Below, in pieces: positions 32,699 to 43,560 of a stretch of 64,000 nucleotides of DNA; within the stretch, counting starts at the first letter, position 1; each line of letters begins with the position of its first letter. The position numbers and the translations under genes are program-made. Under the pieces are notes generated by a model. That model saw only the letters and a program-made list of their open reading frames with translations. It ran no database searches and was not told the DNA's origin. Source of the DNA: Streptomyces pseudovenezuelae. Lineage in GTDB: Bacteria > Actinomycetota > Actinomycetes > Streptomycetales > Streptomycetaceae. The stretch is from NCBI RefSeq assembly GCF_001513955.1, contig NZ_KQ948147.1:196532-260531 (forward strand), read 5' to 3'.

Positions 32699-33868
32699 CT
32701 ATCCGGCGAACGGCGTGAAGTGGGCCGCGGTGTGGTCGATCGGCAGGTCCGGACGCCAGGCGGTCAGACCCTGGGCGCTGCACACGAACAGGTTCTCCGG
32801 GAGCCGGTCCAGGGCGAACCAGCGCCAGTCGCCGACGCGTTCGTCCGGCTGGTCGCCGGGCTCGCCCCGCCACGCGCCGACCTGTGCGGCCACGGTCATC
32901 CGCACCACGCCGTCGACATCGTCGAGCAGCGTGCCCAGCAGCCGGACATCGGCCGGTCGGGCCTCGATCCCGGTCTCCTCGCGGAGTTCGCGCACGACCG
33001 TCTCCTCCAGCGACTCCCCGGGCTCCACCGTGCCGCCGGGCAGTTCCCAGGTGCCGCGCCGGTGCCGCCCGAGCAGCAGCCCCCGCGGGCCGTACAGGAT
33101 GGCGCCCACGCCGATCGCCGCGTGCGGCACCGGACCCCGGTTCGTTCGCGGGCGGGAGGAGACCCGGACCGGCCGGGTCGCCCGGAAGATCCGGTACGAG
33201 GCGTGGTTGCCGTCCTCCGGCGCGTCGAGGACGTCGACGCCCTCCACGCGCAGGCCGTGCTCGCCGAGCAGGTCCGTCCAGAGCTCCTCGGTCAGCACCC
33301 ACATCCGCACGGTCGCCTCCCCGCCCCCGGCGAGCCGCAGGAGTTCGGGCCGGGACTCGACGACGTGGGAGGGGCCGTCGCCGCGCGAGGTCGTGTGCAG
33401 CACGGTGAAGCACAGCGTCCCGCCGGGCCGGAGCGCGGTGGTCAGGGCGGGCAGCAGTCGGCGGGGATCGATGTAGGGCACGGCGTTGACGGAGTAGACG
33501 ACGTCGTACGGTTCCACCGTGCCGAGGTGCTCCACGGCGTCGGCCCTGATCAGGCGCAGGCCGGACAGGGAGCCGTAGCGGACGCGGGCGCGTTCGTACT
33601 GGGTGGGGGAGGAGTCGACGGCGTCCACCGAGGCGCCGTGCGCCCGGACGAGGTGCGCCGCGTGCCGGCCCGGCCCGCAGCCGAGGTCCAGCACCCGCCG
33701 CCCGGCGAGCTCGCCGAGGATCTCGGCACCCGGGCCGGTGCCCGCCGGGCCCCAGTCGAACCGCTCCAGTTCCGGCAGCACGGTGCCGCGCCGCAGGTGG
33801 TGGTCGCCGTAGACGTGCCAGGCCTCGGCGTTGACGGAGCCGGGGTCGACGGGGCGCGTGGTCAACAT
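32699..33868 (-). CDS. Fusion of SAM-dependent methyltransferase and NUDIX hydrolase
   Basis: 389 residues. Residues 1-230 are a class I methyltransferase with motif I VLDLGCGPGRHAAHLV and a second motif VDAVDSSPTQY, plus motif IV-like VYSVNAVPYIDP. Residues about 245-389 are a NUDIX domain with box GGTVEPGESLEETVVRELREETGIE. The start ATG is at 33868. RefSeq-style annotations list this fusion in other actinomycetes, so it is stable, but the substrate is unknown. It could methylate a small molecule and clear a diphosphate by-product or precursor. It is divergent from the mannanase. Confidence 0.92.
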   Translation of the reverse strand: MLTTRPVDPGSVNAEAWHVYGDHHLRRGTVLPELERFDWGPAGTGPGAEILGELAGRRVLDLGCGPGRHAAHLVRAHGASVDAVDSSPTQYERARVRYGSLSGLRLIRADAVEHLGTVEPYDVVYSVNAVPYIDPRRLLPALTTALRPGGTLCFTVLHTTSRGDGPSHVVESRPELLRLAGGGEATVRMWVLTEELWTDLLGEHGLRVEGVDVLDAPEDGNHASYRIFRATRPVRVSSRPRTNRGPVPHAAIGVGAILYGPRGLLLGRHRRGTWELPGGTVEPGESLEETVVRELREETGIEARPADVRLLGTLLDDVDGVVRMTVAAQVGAWRGEPGDQPDERVGDWRWFALDRLPENLFVCSAQGLTAWRPDLPIDHTAAHFTPFAG

Positions 33869-33964
33869 GCCTCCCAGGTGCGGTGGTCGAGGCTCGGAAC
33901 TCTATGCGCGGCCGTGGTCCTTTGCCGTCGCGCATCTTGACGTGTACTTGACGCATTGGCTTCC

Positions 33965-33980
33965 ATGGGAGCGCTCCCAT
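33965..33980 (+). promoter_or_regulatory. CebR-type operator upstream of the mannanase
   Basis: ATGGGAGCGCTCCCAT is a perfect 16-bp palindrome whose core is the CebR consensus TGGGAGCGCTCCCA. CebR is the LacI-family cellobiose repressor that controls cellulase and cellodextrin-uptake genes in Streptomyces. The site lies just downstream of TTGACG (33937-33942) and a -10 candidate TTCCAT, 53 bases before the GTG start, where binding would block transcription. Confidence 0.85.
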
Positions 33981-34032
33981 GATTCTCTCCCATGATTTCC
34001 CCCCGACTGCCCCACCCATCTCTGGAGCCGCA

Positions 34033-35682
34033 GTGAGCAGAACGAGAAAGAGCCCCTTACGCACCTTCCTGGCCCGGCTGGCGGCCCTCGTCGGACTGGT
34101 GGTCCTCGGCGCCCTGTGTCCCGGCACGGCCCAGGCGGCCCAGCAGCCGGCCGCCCAGGCCGCCGGTCTGCACATCAGCAACGGCCGCCTGGTCGAGAGC
34201 AACGGCAACGACTTCGTGATGCGGGGCGTCAACCACGCCCACACCTGGTACCCGAACGAACTCGGCTCGTTGGCCGACATCAAGGCGCAGGGTGCCAACA
34301 CCGTCCGGGTGGTCCTCGCCGACGGCCACCGCTGGACCGCCAACACCGCCGCGGACGTCACCAATGTCGTCGCGCAGTGCAAGGCCAACCGGCTCATCTG
34401 CGTCCTGGAGGTCCACGACACCACCGGCTACGGCGAGGACAGCGCCGCCGGCACCCTCGACCAGGCCGCCGACTACTGGATCGGCCTGAAGGACGTCCTG
34501 GCCGGCCAGGAGAACTACATCATCATCAACATCGGCAACGAGCCCTGGGGCAACACCGACCCGGCCGGCTGGACCGCCCCGACCATCGCCGCGATCAAGA
34601 AGCTGCGGAACGCCGGCTTCGAGCACACGATCATGGTGGACGCGCCCAACTGGGGCCAGGACTGGCAGCAGGTGATGCGCACCAACGCCCAGTCCGTGTA
34701 CGCCGCCGACACCACCGGCAACCTGGTCTTCTCGATCCACATGTACAGCGTCTTCGACACCGCGGCCGAGATCACCGACTACCTGAACGCCTTCGTGAGC
34801 GCCAAACTGCCCCTCGTGATCGGGGAGTTCGGCGGTCCGGCCGACCAGTGGGGCGATCCGGACGAGGACACCATGATGGCCGCCGCCGAACAGCTCCACA
34901 TCGGCTATCTGGCCTGGTCCTGGAGCGGCAACACCGATCCGATCCTCGACCTCGTGCTCGACTTCGATCCCGCGCGGATGACGTCATGGGGTCAGCGCAT
35001 CTTCAACGGCGCCAACGGCATCGCCCAGACCGCCAAGGAAGCGACCGTCTTCGGCGGCGGCTCCAGTGACACCCAGGCCCCTACCGCTCCCGGCACCCCC
35101 ACCGCCTCCGCCGTGACGGCGACCTCGGCCCGTCTGACCTGGACCGCATCCACTGACAACGTTGGCGTGGCCGGGTACGACGTCGTCCGTGTCAGTGGTG
35201 GCACCGAGACCAAGGTCGCGGCCGCGACGACGAACTCGGTGACGGTGACCGGCCTGACCGCCGGCACGGCCTACTCCTTCGCCGTCTATGCCCGGGACGC
35301 CGCCGGCAACCGGTCCGCCCGCTCGGCGACGGTCGGCGTCACCACCGCGAACACGCCCGCCGGGAGCTGCTCCGTCGGCTACCGCGTGGTCGGTGACTGG
35401 CAGGGCGGCTTCCAGGGCGAGATCGTCATCCGCAACACCGGCACGGCCGCGGTCACCGGCTGGAAGCTCGGTTTCACCTTCGCCGACGGGCAGAGCGTCA
35501 CCAACATGTGGGGCGGGACCGCCGCCCAGAGCGCCGGCGCGGTGACCGTCACCCCGGCCTCCTACACCAACACCATCGCCGCAGGGGGTTCGGTCACCCT
35601 CGGGTTCATCGGCAGCAAGGGTTCCACGAACACCGCGCCCGCCGCTTTCACTCTCAACGGAGCGGCCTGCGTGAACGGTTGA
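34033..35682 (+). CDS. manA: Secreted endo-beta-1,4-mannanase, GH5 + Fn3 + CBM2
   Basis: 549 residues from GTG 34033 (CTGGAG upstream). Signal peptide 1-36 (ending TAQAA). GH5 subfamily-8-like catalytic domain (about 45-345): RGVNHAHTWYP, acid/base Glu in NIGNEPWGNTD, nucleophile Glu in LVIGEFGGPADQ. Then a fibronectin type III domain (about 355-440; TASAVTATSARLTWTAS) and a CBM2 cellulose-binding module (about 445-549; RVVGDWQGGFQGEIVIRNTG, TNTIAAGGSVTLGFIGS). It closely follows the S. lividans mannanase layout I remember. It degrades mannan in plant cell walls and is likely induced by cellobiose through the CebR-type site upstream. Confidence 0.92.
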   Translation: MSRTRKSPLRTFLARLAALVGLVVLGALCPGTAQAAQQPAAQAAGLHISNGRLVESNGNDFVMRGVNHAHTWYPNELGSLADIKAQGANTVRVVLADGHRWTANTAADVTNVVAQCKANRLICVLEVHDTTGYGEDSAAGTLDQAADYWIGLKDVLAGQENYIIINIGNEPWGNTDPAGWTAPTIAAIKKLRNAGFEHTIMVDAPNWGQDWQQVMRTNAQSVYAADTTGNLVFSIHMYSVFDTAAEITDYLNAFVSAKLPLVIGEFGGPADQWGDPDEDTMMAAAEQLHIGYLAWSWSGNTDPILDLVLDFDPARMTSWGQRIFNGANGIAQTAKEATVFGGGSSDTQAPTAPGTPTASAVTATSARLTWTASTDNVGVAGYDVVRVSGGTETKVAAATTNSVTVTGLTAGTAYSFAVYARDAAGNRSARSATVGVTTANTPAGSCSVGYRVVGDWQGGFQGEIVIRNTGTAAVTGWKLGFTFADGQSVTNMWGGTAAQSAGAVTVTPASYTNTIAAGGSVTLGFIGSKGSTNTAPAAFTLNGAACVNG

Positions 35683-35717
35683 TGTCCCCCAGGTATCAGG
35701 TCAACTGTCCCGGACTC

Positions 35718-35747
35718 TTGACTCGGAGCGCGATCGGTCGCGATCCT
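35718..35747 (+). promoter_or_regulatory. Promoter with a 22-bp inverted repeat upstream of the dipeptidase-like gene
   Basis: TTGACT (35718-35723) and GATCCT (35742-35747) are spaced 18 bases. The spacer and -10 contain GGAnCGCGA-N4-TCGCGnTCC (35725-35746), an extended inverted repeat positioned to interfere with RNA polymerase. The cognate regulator could be the TetR gene just downstream, but this is only proximity. Confidence 0.4.
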
Positions 35748-35838
35748 CGACCCATCTATTGCGCCGGTCATGACAACTCCAAGGGCAGTCAAAACGCCCT
35801 CGGTCGACGGCGCCCCCGCCGACCGAGGGACGTGGGCC

Positions 35839-37890
35839 ATGGCTGGACGCTCCTGCCGCAGCCGCAAGAACATCACCGTCGTCTCCGTGCTCTTCCTGGT
35901 GCTGGCCGCCATCCTCGGCCCCACGCCGAGCTCGGCGGCCACCGACTGGTGGACACCGACGGCCCGGCCCGCGCCCGACGCCCAGATCAACGTGACCGGA
36001 GCCCCCTTCACGGGGACCAACTCCGCCGGTGAGGTGCGGGGGTTCGTCGACGCCCACAACCACCTCTTCTCCAACGAGGCGTTCGGCGGGCGGCTGATCT
36101 GCGGCAAGGTGTACTCCGAGGCCGGAGTCGCCGACGCGCTCAAGGACTGCCCCGAGCACTACCCCGACGGCAGCCTCGCGCTGTTCGACTACATCACCCA
36201 CGGCGGTGACGGCAAGCACGATCCGACGGGCTGGCCCACCTTCAAGGACTGGCCGGCGTACGACTCGATGACCCATCAGGCGAACTACTACGCCTGGGTG
36301 GAGCGGGCCTGGCGCGGCGGCCAGCGGGTGCTCGTCAACGACCTCGTCACCAACGGCATGATCTGCTCGGTCTACCCCTTCAAGGACCGCAGCTGTGACG
36401 AGATGACCTCGATCCGCCTGCAGGCCAGGATGACGTACGACCTCCAGGCCTTCGTGGACAAGATGTACGGCGGCACCGGCAAGGGCTGGTTCCGGATCGT
36501 CACCGACAGCGCGCAGGCCCGGCAGGTCATCGAAGAGGGCAAGCTGGCGGTCGTCCTCGGCGTCGAGACCTCCGAACCGTTCGGCTGCAAGCAGATCCTC
36601 GACATCGGGCAGTGCAGCAAGGCGGACATCGACAAGGGGCTCGACGAGCTGTACGGCCTGGGCGTGCGCTCGATGTTCCTGTGTCACAAGTTCGACAACG
36701 CCCTGTGCGGTGTCCGCTTCGACGAGGGCGGCCTCGGCACCGCCATCAACGTGGGCCAGTTCCTGTCCACCGGCACCTTCTGGAAGACCGAGACCTGCAA
36801 GGGCCCGCAGCACGACAACCCCATCGGTACGGCCGCCTCGGAGGCGGAGGCCGACCTGCCGGCCGGCACCGAGGTCCCGGAGTACGACAAGGCCGCCCAG
36901 TGCAACGTCCGCGGGCTCACCGACCTCGGTGAGTACGCCGTGCGCGGCATGATGAAACGCAAGATGATGCTCGAGGTCGACCACATGAGCGTCAAGGCCA
37001 CCGGCCAGGTCCTCGACATCTTCGAGGCCGCGAACTACCCGGGCGTGCTCTCCTCGCACAGCTGGATGGACCTGAACTGGACCGAGCGGGTCTACTCTCT
37101 CGGCGGTTTCGTCGCCCAGTACATGCACGGCTCCGAAGGGTTCGCCGCGGAGGCGAAGCGCACCGACGCGCTGCGCGACAAGTACGGCGTCGGCTACGGC
37201 TTCGGCACCGACTTCAACGGCATCGGCGACCACCCCGCACCACGCGGCGCGGACGCCGCGAACAAGGTGACGTACCCCTTCAAGAGCGTCGACGGCGGCT
37301 CGGTCGTCGACAAGCAGACGTCCGGGCAGCGCACCTTCGACTTCAACACGGACGGGGCCGCCCATGTCGGCATGATCCCGGACTGGATCGAGGACATCCG
37401 GCTCGTCGGCGGACAGGGCGTGGTCGACGACCTGTTCCGTGGCGCCGAGTCCTACCTGGACACGTGGGGCACCACCGAGCGGCACCAGGCGTCCGTGAAC
37501 CTCGCGAGCGGGAGGACGGCGACGGCCAGTTCGTCGGAGTCCAACCCGTTCACCAGCTATCAGCCGGGGCGGGCGGTCGACGGTGACGACTCCTCCCGCT
37601 GGGCGAGCGACTGGAGCGACGACCAGTGGTGGCAGGTCGACCTGGGCGCCACCAACCTGGTCTCCAAGGTCACGCTCCGCTGGGAGCGGGCGTACGGGAA
37701 GGCGTACCGGATCGAGCTGTCGACGGACGGGACCAACTGGCAGAGCGTCTGGTCCACGACCACCGGCGACGGCGGCCTGGACACCGCCAGGTTCACCGGC
37801 ACACCGGCCCGTTACGTCCGGGTGCACGGTCTGGACCGCGGCACCGACTGGGGATACTCGCTGTACGAGGTGGGAGTCCACAGCGGCTGA
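35839..37890 (+). CDS. Secreted M19-dipeptidase-like hydrolase with F5/8 type C (discoidin) domain
   Basis: 683 residues from ATG 35839 (GAGGGA upstream). An earlier ATG at 35770 would place a 23-residue lead before the signal peptide and has no ribosome site. Signal peptide 1-34 (VLFLVLAAILGPTPSSAA). The central domain has metal-amidohydrolase features reminiscent of renal-dipeptidase (M19) enzymes: DAHNHLF (His73/His75), VLGVETSEP, LEVDHMSV, LSSHSWMD and GFGTDFNG. The C-terminal ~130 residues (about 551-683) are a discoidin carbohydrate-binding domain: AVDGDDSSRWASDW, QWWQVDLG and VRVHGLDR. It probably acts on an extracellular peptide or glycopeptide. Eight or more cysteines suggest disulfides. 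Confidence 0.8.
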   Translation: MAGRSCRSRKNITVVSVLFLVLAAILGPTPSSAATDWWTPTARPAPDAQINVTGAPFTGTNSAGEVRGFVDAHNHLFSNEAFGGRLICGKVYSEAGVADALKDCPEHYPDGSLALFDYITHGGDGKHDPTGWPTFKDWPAYDSMTHQANYYAWVERAWRGGQRVLVNDLVTNGMICSVYPFKDRSCDEMTSIRLQARMTYDLQAFVDKMYGGTGKGWFRIVTDSAQARQVIEEGKLAVVLGVETSEPFGCKQILDIGQCSKADIDKGLDELYGLGVRSMFLCHKFDNALCGVRFDEGGLGTAINVGQFLSTGTFWKTETCKGPQHDNPIGTAASEAEADLPAGTEVPEYDKAAQCNVRGLTDLGEYAVRGMMKRKMMLEVDHMSVKATGQVLDIFEAANYPGVLSSHSWMDLNWTERVYSLGGFVAQYMHGSEGFAAEAKRTDALRDKYGVGYGFGTDFNGIGDHPAPRGADAANKVTYPFKSVDGGSVVDKQTSGQRTFDFNTDGAAHVGMIPDWIEDIRLVGGQGVVDDLFRGAESYLDTWGTTERHQASVNLASGRTATASSSESNPFTSYQPGRAVDGDDSSRWASDWSDDQWWQVDLGATNLVSKVTLRWERAYGKAYRIELSTDGTNWQSVWSTTTGDGGLDTARFTGTPARYVRVHGLDRGTDWGYSLYEVGVHSG

Positions 37891-37914
37891 TCCGTTCGAC
37901 AACGGGGGACACGC

Positions 37915-38505
37915 ATGGCACGCATGCCGTCGGCGGAGCGGCGCAGACAGCTGACGGCAGCGGCGATCAGGGCGATGGCCCGGGACGGCGTCGCCAAGAC
38001 GACGACCCGGTCCATCGCCGCCGAGGCCGGGGTGTCCCTGAGCGTCTTCCACTACTGCTTCGACTCCAAGCAGGCCCTCGTCGAGTCCGTGATCACCACG
38101 CTCACCGATCAGTCGGTGAGCGTGGTCCGGGAGGCGCTGCGTCCCAGGGACAGCCTGGAGGAGACCGTCGCCGCCGGCTTCCGGGCCTACTGGGACCATG
38201 TCCGCGCCCACCCCGAGGCGCACATGCTCACCTACGAGCTCACCCAGTACGCCCTGCGCGAGCCCGGCTTCGAGCACCTGGCCAGACGCCAGTACGAGCT
38301 GTACGGCGAGGCGTACGCCGAGCTGATCGAGCAGCTGCGGGGGGACATGGACCTGGAGCTGGGGGTGCCCGTCTCCGTGCTGGCCCGCTATCTCGCGGCC
38401 ATGACCGACGGGCTCACCCTGAACTACCTCGTCCTCGGTGACGCGGCCGCCTGGTCGGACATCCTCGACACGGTCACGGCGCACATCGCGGGACTGGTGC
38501 GCTGA
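37915..38505 (+). CDS. TetR/AcrR family transcriptional regulator
   Basis: 196 residues. N-terminal helix-turn-helix MPSAERRRQLTAAAIRAMARDGVAKTTTRSIAAEAGVSLSVFHYCFDSKQALVE at about 5-57, with the recognition helix SLSVFHYCF. The C-terminal part is a TetR_C-type bundle. It starts 24 bases after the dipeptidase-like gene on the same strand and may share its transcript. The target and ligand are unknown. FHYCF, instead of the frequent LYRYF or LYHHF, is the BetI/TetR_C_6 flavour of the family. Confidence 0.9.
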   Translation: MARMPSAERRRQLTAAAIRAMARDGVAKTTTRSIAAEAGVSLSVFHYCFDSKQALVESVITTLTDQSVSVVREALRPRDSLEETVAAGFRAYWDHVRAHPEAHMLTYELTQYALREPGFEHLARRQYELYGEAYAELIEQLRGDMDLELGVPVSVLARYLAAMTDGLTLNYLVLGDAAAWSDILDTVTAHIAGLVR

Positions 38506-38546
38506 GACCGGTCAGGATTCGAGAAGCGCGGGGCCGCGGCCCTGGC

Positions 38547-38552
38547 TAGCGT
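38547..38552 (+). promoter_or_regulatory. -10 of a probable leaderless promoter for the VOC gene
   Basis: TAGCGT fits TANNNT and ends 7 bases before the ATG at 38560, which has no Shine-Dalgarno sequence. No clear -35 is visible. Confidence 0.4.
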
Positions 38553-38559
38553 GACGGGC

Positions 38560-38907
38560 ATGGACATCCGGATACGGGCGAGCTTCCTCCCGCACGACGA
38601 CCCGGAGGCCGCCCTGGCCTTCTACCGGGACGTGCTGGGCTTCGAGGTGCGCGGGGACGTGGGCCGCGACGGCATGCGCTGGATCACCGTCGGTCCCGCG
38701 GGTCCGGGCGGCACCTCGGTCGTGCTGAGCCCGGCGGGCGAGGACCCCGGGCTCCTGCTCGCCACCCCCGACCTCGACTCCGTCTTCGAGCGGCTGCAGG
38801 CCCGCGCCGAGGTGATCCAGGAGCCGATCGAGCAGCCGTACGGCATCCGGGACTGCGCCTTCCTCGATCCCGCGGGCAACGTGATCCGCGTCCAGGAGCT
38901 GCGCTGA
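38560..38907 (+). CDS. VOC (glyoxalase/bleomycin-resistance fold) protein
   Basis: 115 residues from ATG 38560. Two beta-alpha-beta-beta-beta modules: SFLPHDDPEAALAFYRDVLGFEVRGD and, later, YGIRDCAFLDPAGNVIRVQEL. The metal-ligand pattern is partial. The fold binds and sequesters or converts small molecules, including glyoxal adducts and drugs. The gene lies 54 bases upstream of the UvrA-like gene on the same strand, and an antibiotic- or genotoxin-protection function for the pair is possible but inferred. Confidence 0.85.
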   Translation: MDIRIRASFLPHDDPEAALAFYRDVLGFEVRGDVGRDGMRWITVGPAGPGGTSVVLSPAGEDPGLLLATPDLDSVFERLQARAEVIQEPIEQPYGIRDCAFLDPAGNVIRVQELR

Positions 38908-38928
38908 GGCGCGCGCCTCGACATAGTG

Positions 38929-38943
38929 TTCGAAGTTGTCGAA
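38929..38943 (+). promoter_or_regulatory. Palindrome upstream of the UvrA-like gene
   Basis: TTCGA-N5-TCGAA (38929-38943) follows a TAGTGT -10 candidate (38924-38929) and precedes the GGGAGG ribosome site. This is a natural place for a repressor of a drug-responsive gene. No regulator is assigned. Confidence 0.4.
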
Positions 38944-38961
38944 ACGGGAGGACCAGTCACC

Positions 38962-41340
<2,379 letters not shown>

Positions 41341-41347
41341 CGGGCCT

Positions 41348-43282
41348 TCACAGCTTCAGCGTGAACCACGTCGTCTTGCCGTCGTCCGTCGGGCGCACGC
41401 CCCAGGTGTCGGCGAGGGTGCGGACCAGGAGGAGGCCGCGGCCGGACTCCTCGTCGTCGGCGGCGAGGCGGGGCTGCGGCAGATGCGGACTGTGGTCGCT
41501 GACCTCGACGGTCAGGCCCGTGTCGGTGCGGCACAGGCGGACACCGATGGGGCCCTCGGCGTGCTGGACGGCGTTGGTGAGGGTCTCGGAGAGCAGCAGC
41601 AGTGCCTCGTCCGCGGAGGCGGCGCAGTCCCAGGAGAGCAGGGCCTTGCTCAGGAAGGTCCTGCCCTCCGGGACCGACGCGGGGACGGCGGCGAGGTCGC
41701 AGCTCACGGCGTCCGGCGGCGCGTCCGGCAACTGGGCGAGCAGCAGGGTGACGTCGTCGTTGTGGCTCTCCGCGTCCGGCAGCAGACCGGCGAGGACGTG
41801 GTCGGCGGCGGCCTCCAGACACGGCGGGTCGAGGAAGAACCCGGCCAGCACGGAGGTGAGTTCACCGACCCGCTCCTCGATGTCGCTGCCGGGCGTCTCG
41901 ATCAGGCCGTCGGTGTAGAGGACCAGCGTGGCGCCGGGCGGCACCGCCACGGAGGTCTGCTCGTACAGGACGTCACCGACACCGAGCGGCGCGTTCACCG
42001 GCACGAGGAGGCTGTGCACCCCCTCACCGGGGATGGCCACCAGGGTCGGCAGATGACCGGCGGAGCAGACGGTGACCGTGCCGCTGTCCGGGGCGATCGT
42101 CAGGTAGCAACAGGTGACGAGCTGGTCGGGGACGTCGAGGTCGGTGACGCAGTTCTCCAGCTCCTGCATGAGCTGACGCGGCTGCATCCCGGTCTTGGCG
42201 AGGGCGTGCGCGGCCGAGCGCAGCTGGCCCATCACGGCGGCCGCCTCCAGACCGCGGCCCATGACGTCCCCGATGAGGACGCCCACCCGCCCGGCCCCCA
42301 GGGGGATCAGGTCGAACCAGTCGCCGCCCACGCCGGCCCCCTGGGTGGCGGGGCGGTAGCGGCTGGCGGTGGCGAGGCCGGGAATGGCGGGCGGGGTGCC
42401 CATCAGGCTGCGCTGGAGGGTGAGCGCGATGTGCCTCTGCTGCTCGTACAGTTCGGTGAGTTCGGCCTCGGCTCGTTTGCGGTCGCTGATGTCCCGCACG
42501 ATCGCGCAGGCCCCGACGACCTTGCCGAGGGTGTCCCGCGTCGGCCACAGGGTGACGTCGACGTCCAGCAGGGTGCCGGCCTCGGTGACCCGCAGTGCCT
42601 CGAAGTGCTCCACCTTCTCGCCGTGCCGCAGGCGTTTCAGCAGCGCGTTGATGTCGCCGTGCAGTGCGGCGGGGGAGAGCATCGACACGTGCCGGCCGAT
42701 GGCCTCCTCGGCGGTGTAGCCGTACAGCCGCTGGGCGGCGGCGTTCCAGTAGGTGATGTACCCGTCGAGGGTCATGGCGAGGATCGCGTCCTGGGAGGAC
42801 TCGACGAGCGCGGCGAGCTCGTTGATCCGGGCCTCCGCGGCCTTGCGGTCGCTGACGTCCCGGACGGCGGCGGAGACCAGCAGACCGTCCGCCGTCTCCA
42901 TCGGGCTCAGGCTGATCTCGACGGGGAACTCGGTGCCGTCCTTGCGCAACCCGTGCAGATCGAGGCCGGCGCCCATCGGCCGGACCTGGCGGTTGGCGGC
43001 GTACTGGCCGCGGTGCACGCCGTGGTGGCCGCGGAAGCGGTGCGGCATGAGCAGTTCGACGGGGCGGCCGAGCAGGTCCTCGCGCGCGTAGCCGAAGAGG
43101 GCCTCGGTCTGGGCGTTGACGAGCTTGATGATGCCGGTGTCGTCGACGATGACCATGGCGTCCGGCGCGGCCTCCAGCAGCCCGCGGAACCGCTCCTCGG
43201 CGGCTCCCGGAACGGCGGTCCCGGGGACGGCGTGTGCCGAGCCGGCCGGTCCCGCCGGCTCCGCTTCCATGACGTCGCTCAT
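41348..43282 (-). CDS. PAS-PAS-SpoIIE phosphatase-HATPase multidomain regulator
   Basis: 644 residues from ATG 43282. Two PAS domains (about 30-150 and 160-280: APDAMVIVDDTGIIKLVNAQTE; SSQDAILAMTLDGYITYWN), a PP2C/SpoIIE domain (about 325-515: GVGGDWFDLIPLGAGRVGVLIGDVMGRG, VLYTDGLIE), and a RsbW-like HATPase (about 530-640: LLLSETLTNAVQHAEG, GRGLLLVRTLADTWG). The design senses a signal (oxygen, redox or ligand) and dephosphorylates an anti-sigma antagonist while also phosphorylating it. Streptomyces has dozens of these. It is divergent from mscR and ends 7 bases from the UvrA-like gene. Confidence 0.93.
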   Translation of the reverse strand: MSDVMEAEPAGPAGSAHAVPGTAVPGAAEERFRGLLEAAPDAMVIVDDTGIIKLVNAQTEALFGYAREDLLGRPVELLMPHRFRGHHGVHRGQYAANRQVRPMGAGLDLHGLRKDGTEFPVEISLSPMETADGLLVSAAVRDVSDRKAAEARINELAALVESSQDAILAMTLDGYITYWNAAAQRLYGYTAEEAIGRHVSMLSPAALHGDINALLKRLRHGEKVEHFEALRVTEAGTLLDVDVTLWPTRDTLGKVVGACAIVRDISDRKRAEAELTELYEQQRHIALTLQRSLMGTPPAIPGLATASRYRPATQGAGVGGDWFDLIPLGAGRVGVLIGDVMGRGLEAAAVMGQLRSAAHALAKTGMQPRQLMQELENCVTDLDVPDQLVTCCYLTIAPDSGTVTVCSAGHLPTLVAIPGEGVHSLLVPVNAPLGVGDVLYEQTSVAVPPGATLVLYTDGLIETPGSDIEERVGELTSVLAGFFLDPPCLEAAADHVLAGLLPDAESHNDDVTLLLAQLPDAPPDAVSCDLAAVPASVPEGRTFLSKALLSWDCAASADEALLLLSETLTNAVQHAEGPIGVRLCRTDTGLTVEVSDHSPHLPQPRLAADDEESGRGLLLVRTLADTWGVRPTDDGKTTWFTLKL

Positions 43283-43467
43283 GCCCACCCCTGCCCGTGC
43301 GTCCGGCGGTCGGGGCCATCTCAGTGCACCCCGGCCCTCGCCGTGGCCACATGTCGGCAACTGTCCTTTCCTGGCCACAACCCCTTCGAGGAGCGGGCGG
43401 ACCTGCCCGGAAGGGCACGGGAGGCGTACGCCCCGTCCGCGCCGGCGATCCGGCCGGAACCGACCTC

Positions 43468-43534
43468 TTGACCCCTGGCTCGCCCTCCTCGATGCTCAGT
43501 TGCGCATAGCGATACGCGTCGCGAATGAGGCAAC
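43468..43534 (+). promoter_or_regulatory. mscR promoter with two tandem betaine-regulon operators
   Basis: -35 TTGACC (43468-43473), 17-bp spacer, -10 GATGCT (43491-43496). Operator A is GTTGCG-CATAG-CGATAC (43499-43515) and operator B is GTCGCG-AATGA-GGCAAC (43518-43534); their centres (43507, 43526) are 19 bp apart. Both fit GTTGCG-N5-CGCAAC with few mismatches, and they lie just after the -10. Confidence 0.75.
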
Positions 43535-43560
43535 TGAGAGCGCAGTCGGAGGAGTGACCC

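Noticed and set aside
35770..35838. Earlier ATG (35770) for the dipeptidase-like protein
   Set aside because: It would bury the signal peptide behind 23 polar residues and has no ribosome site; ATG 35839 has both a GAGGGA site and a proper signal peptide N-terminus.
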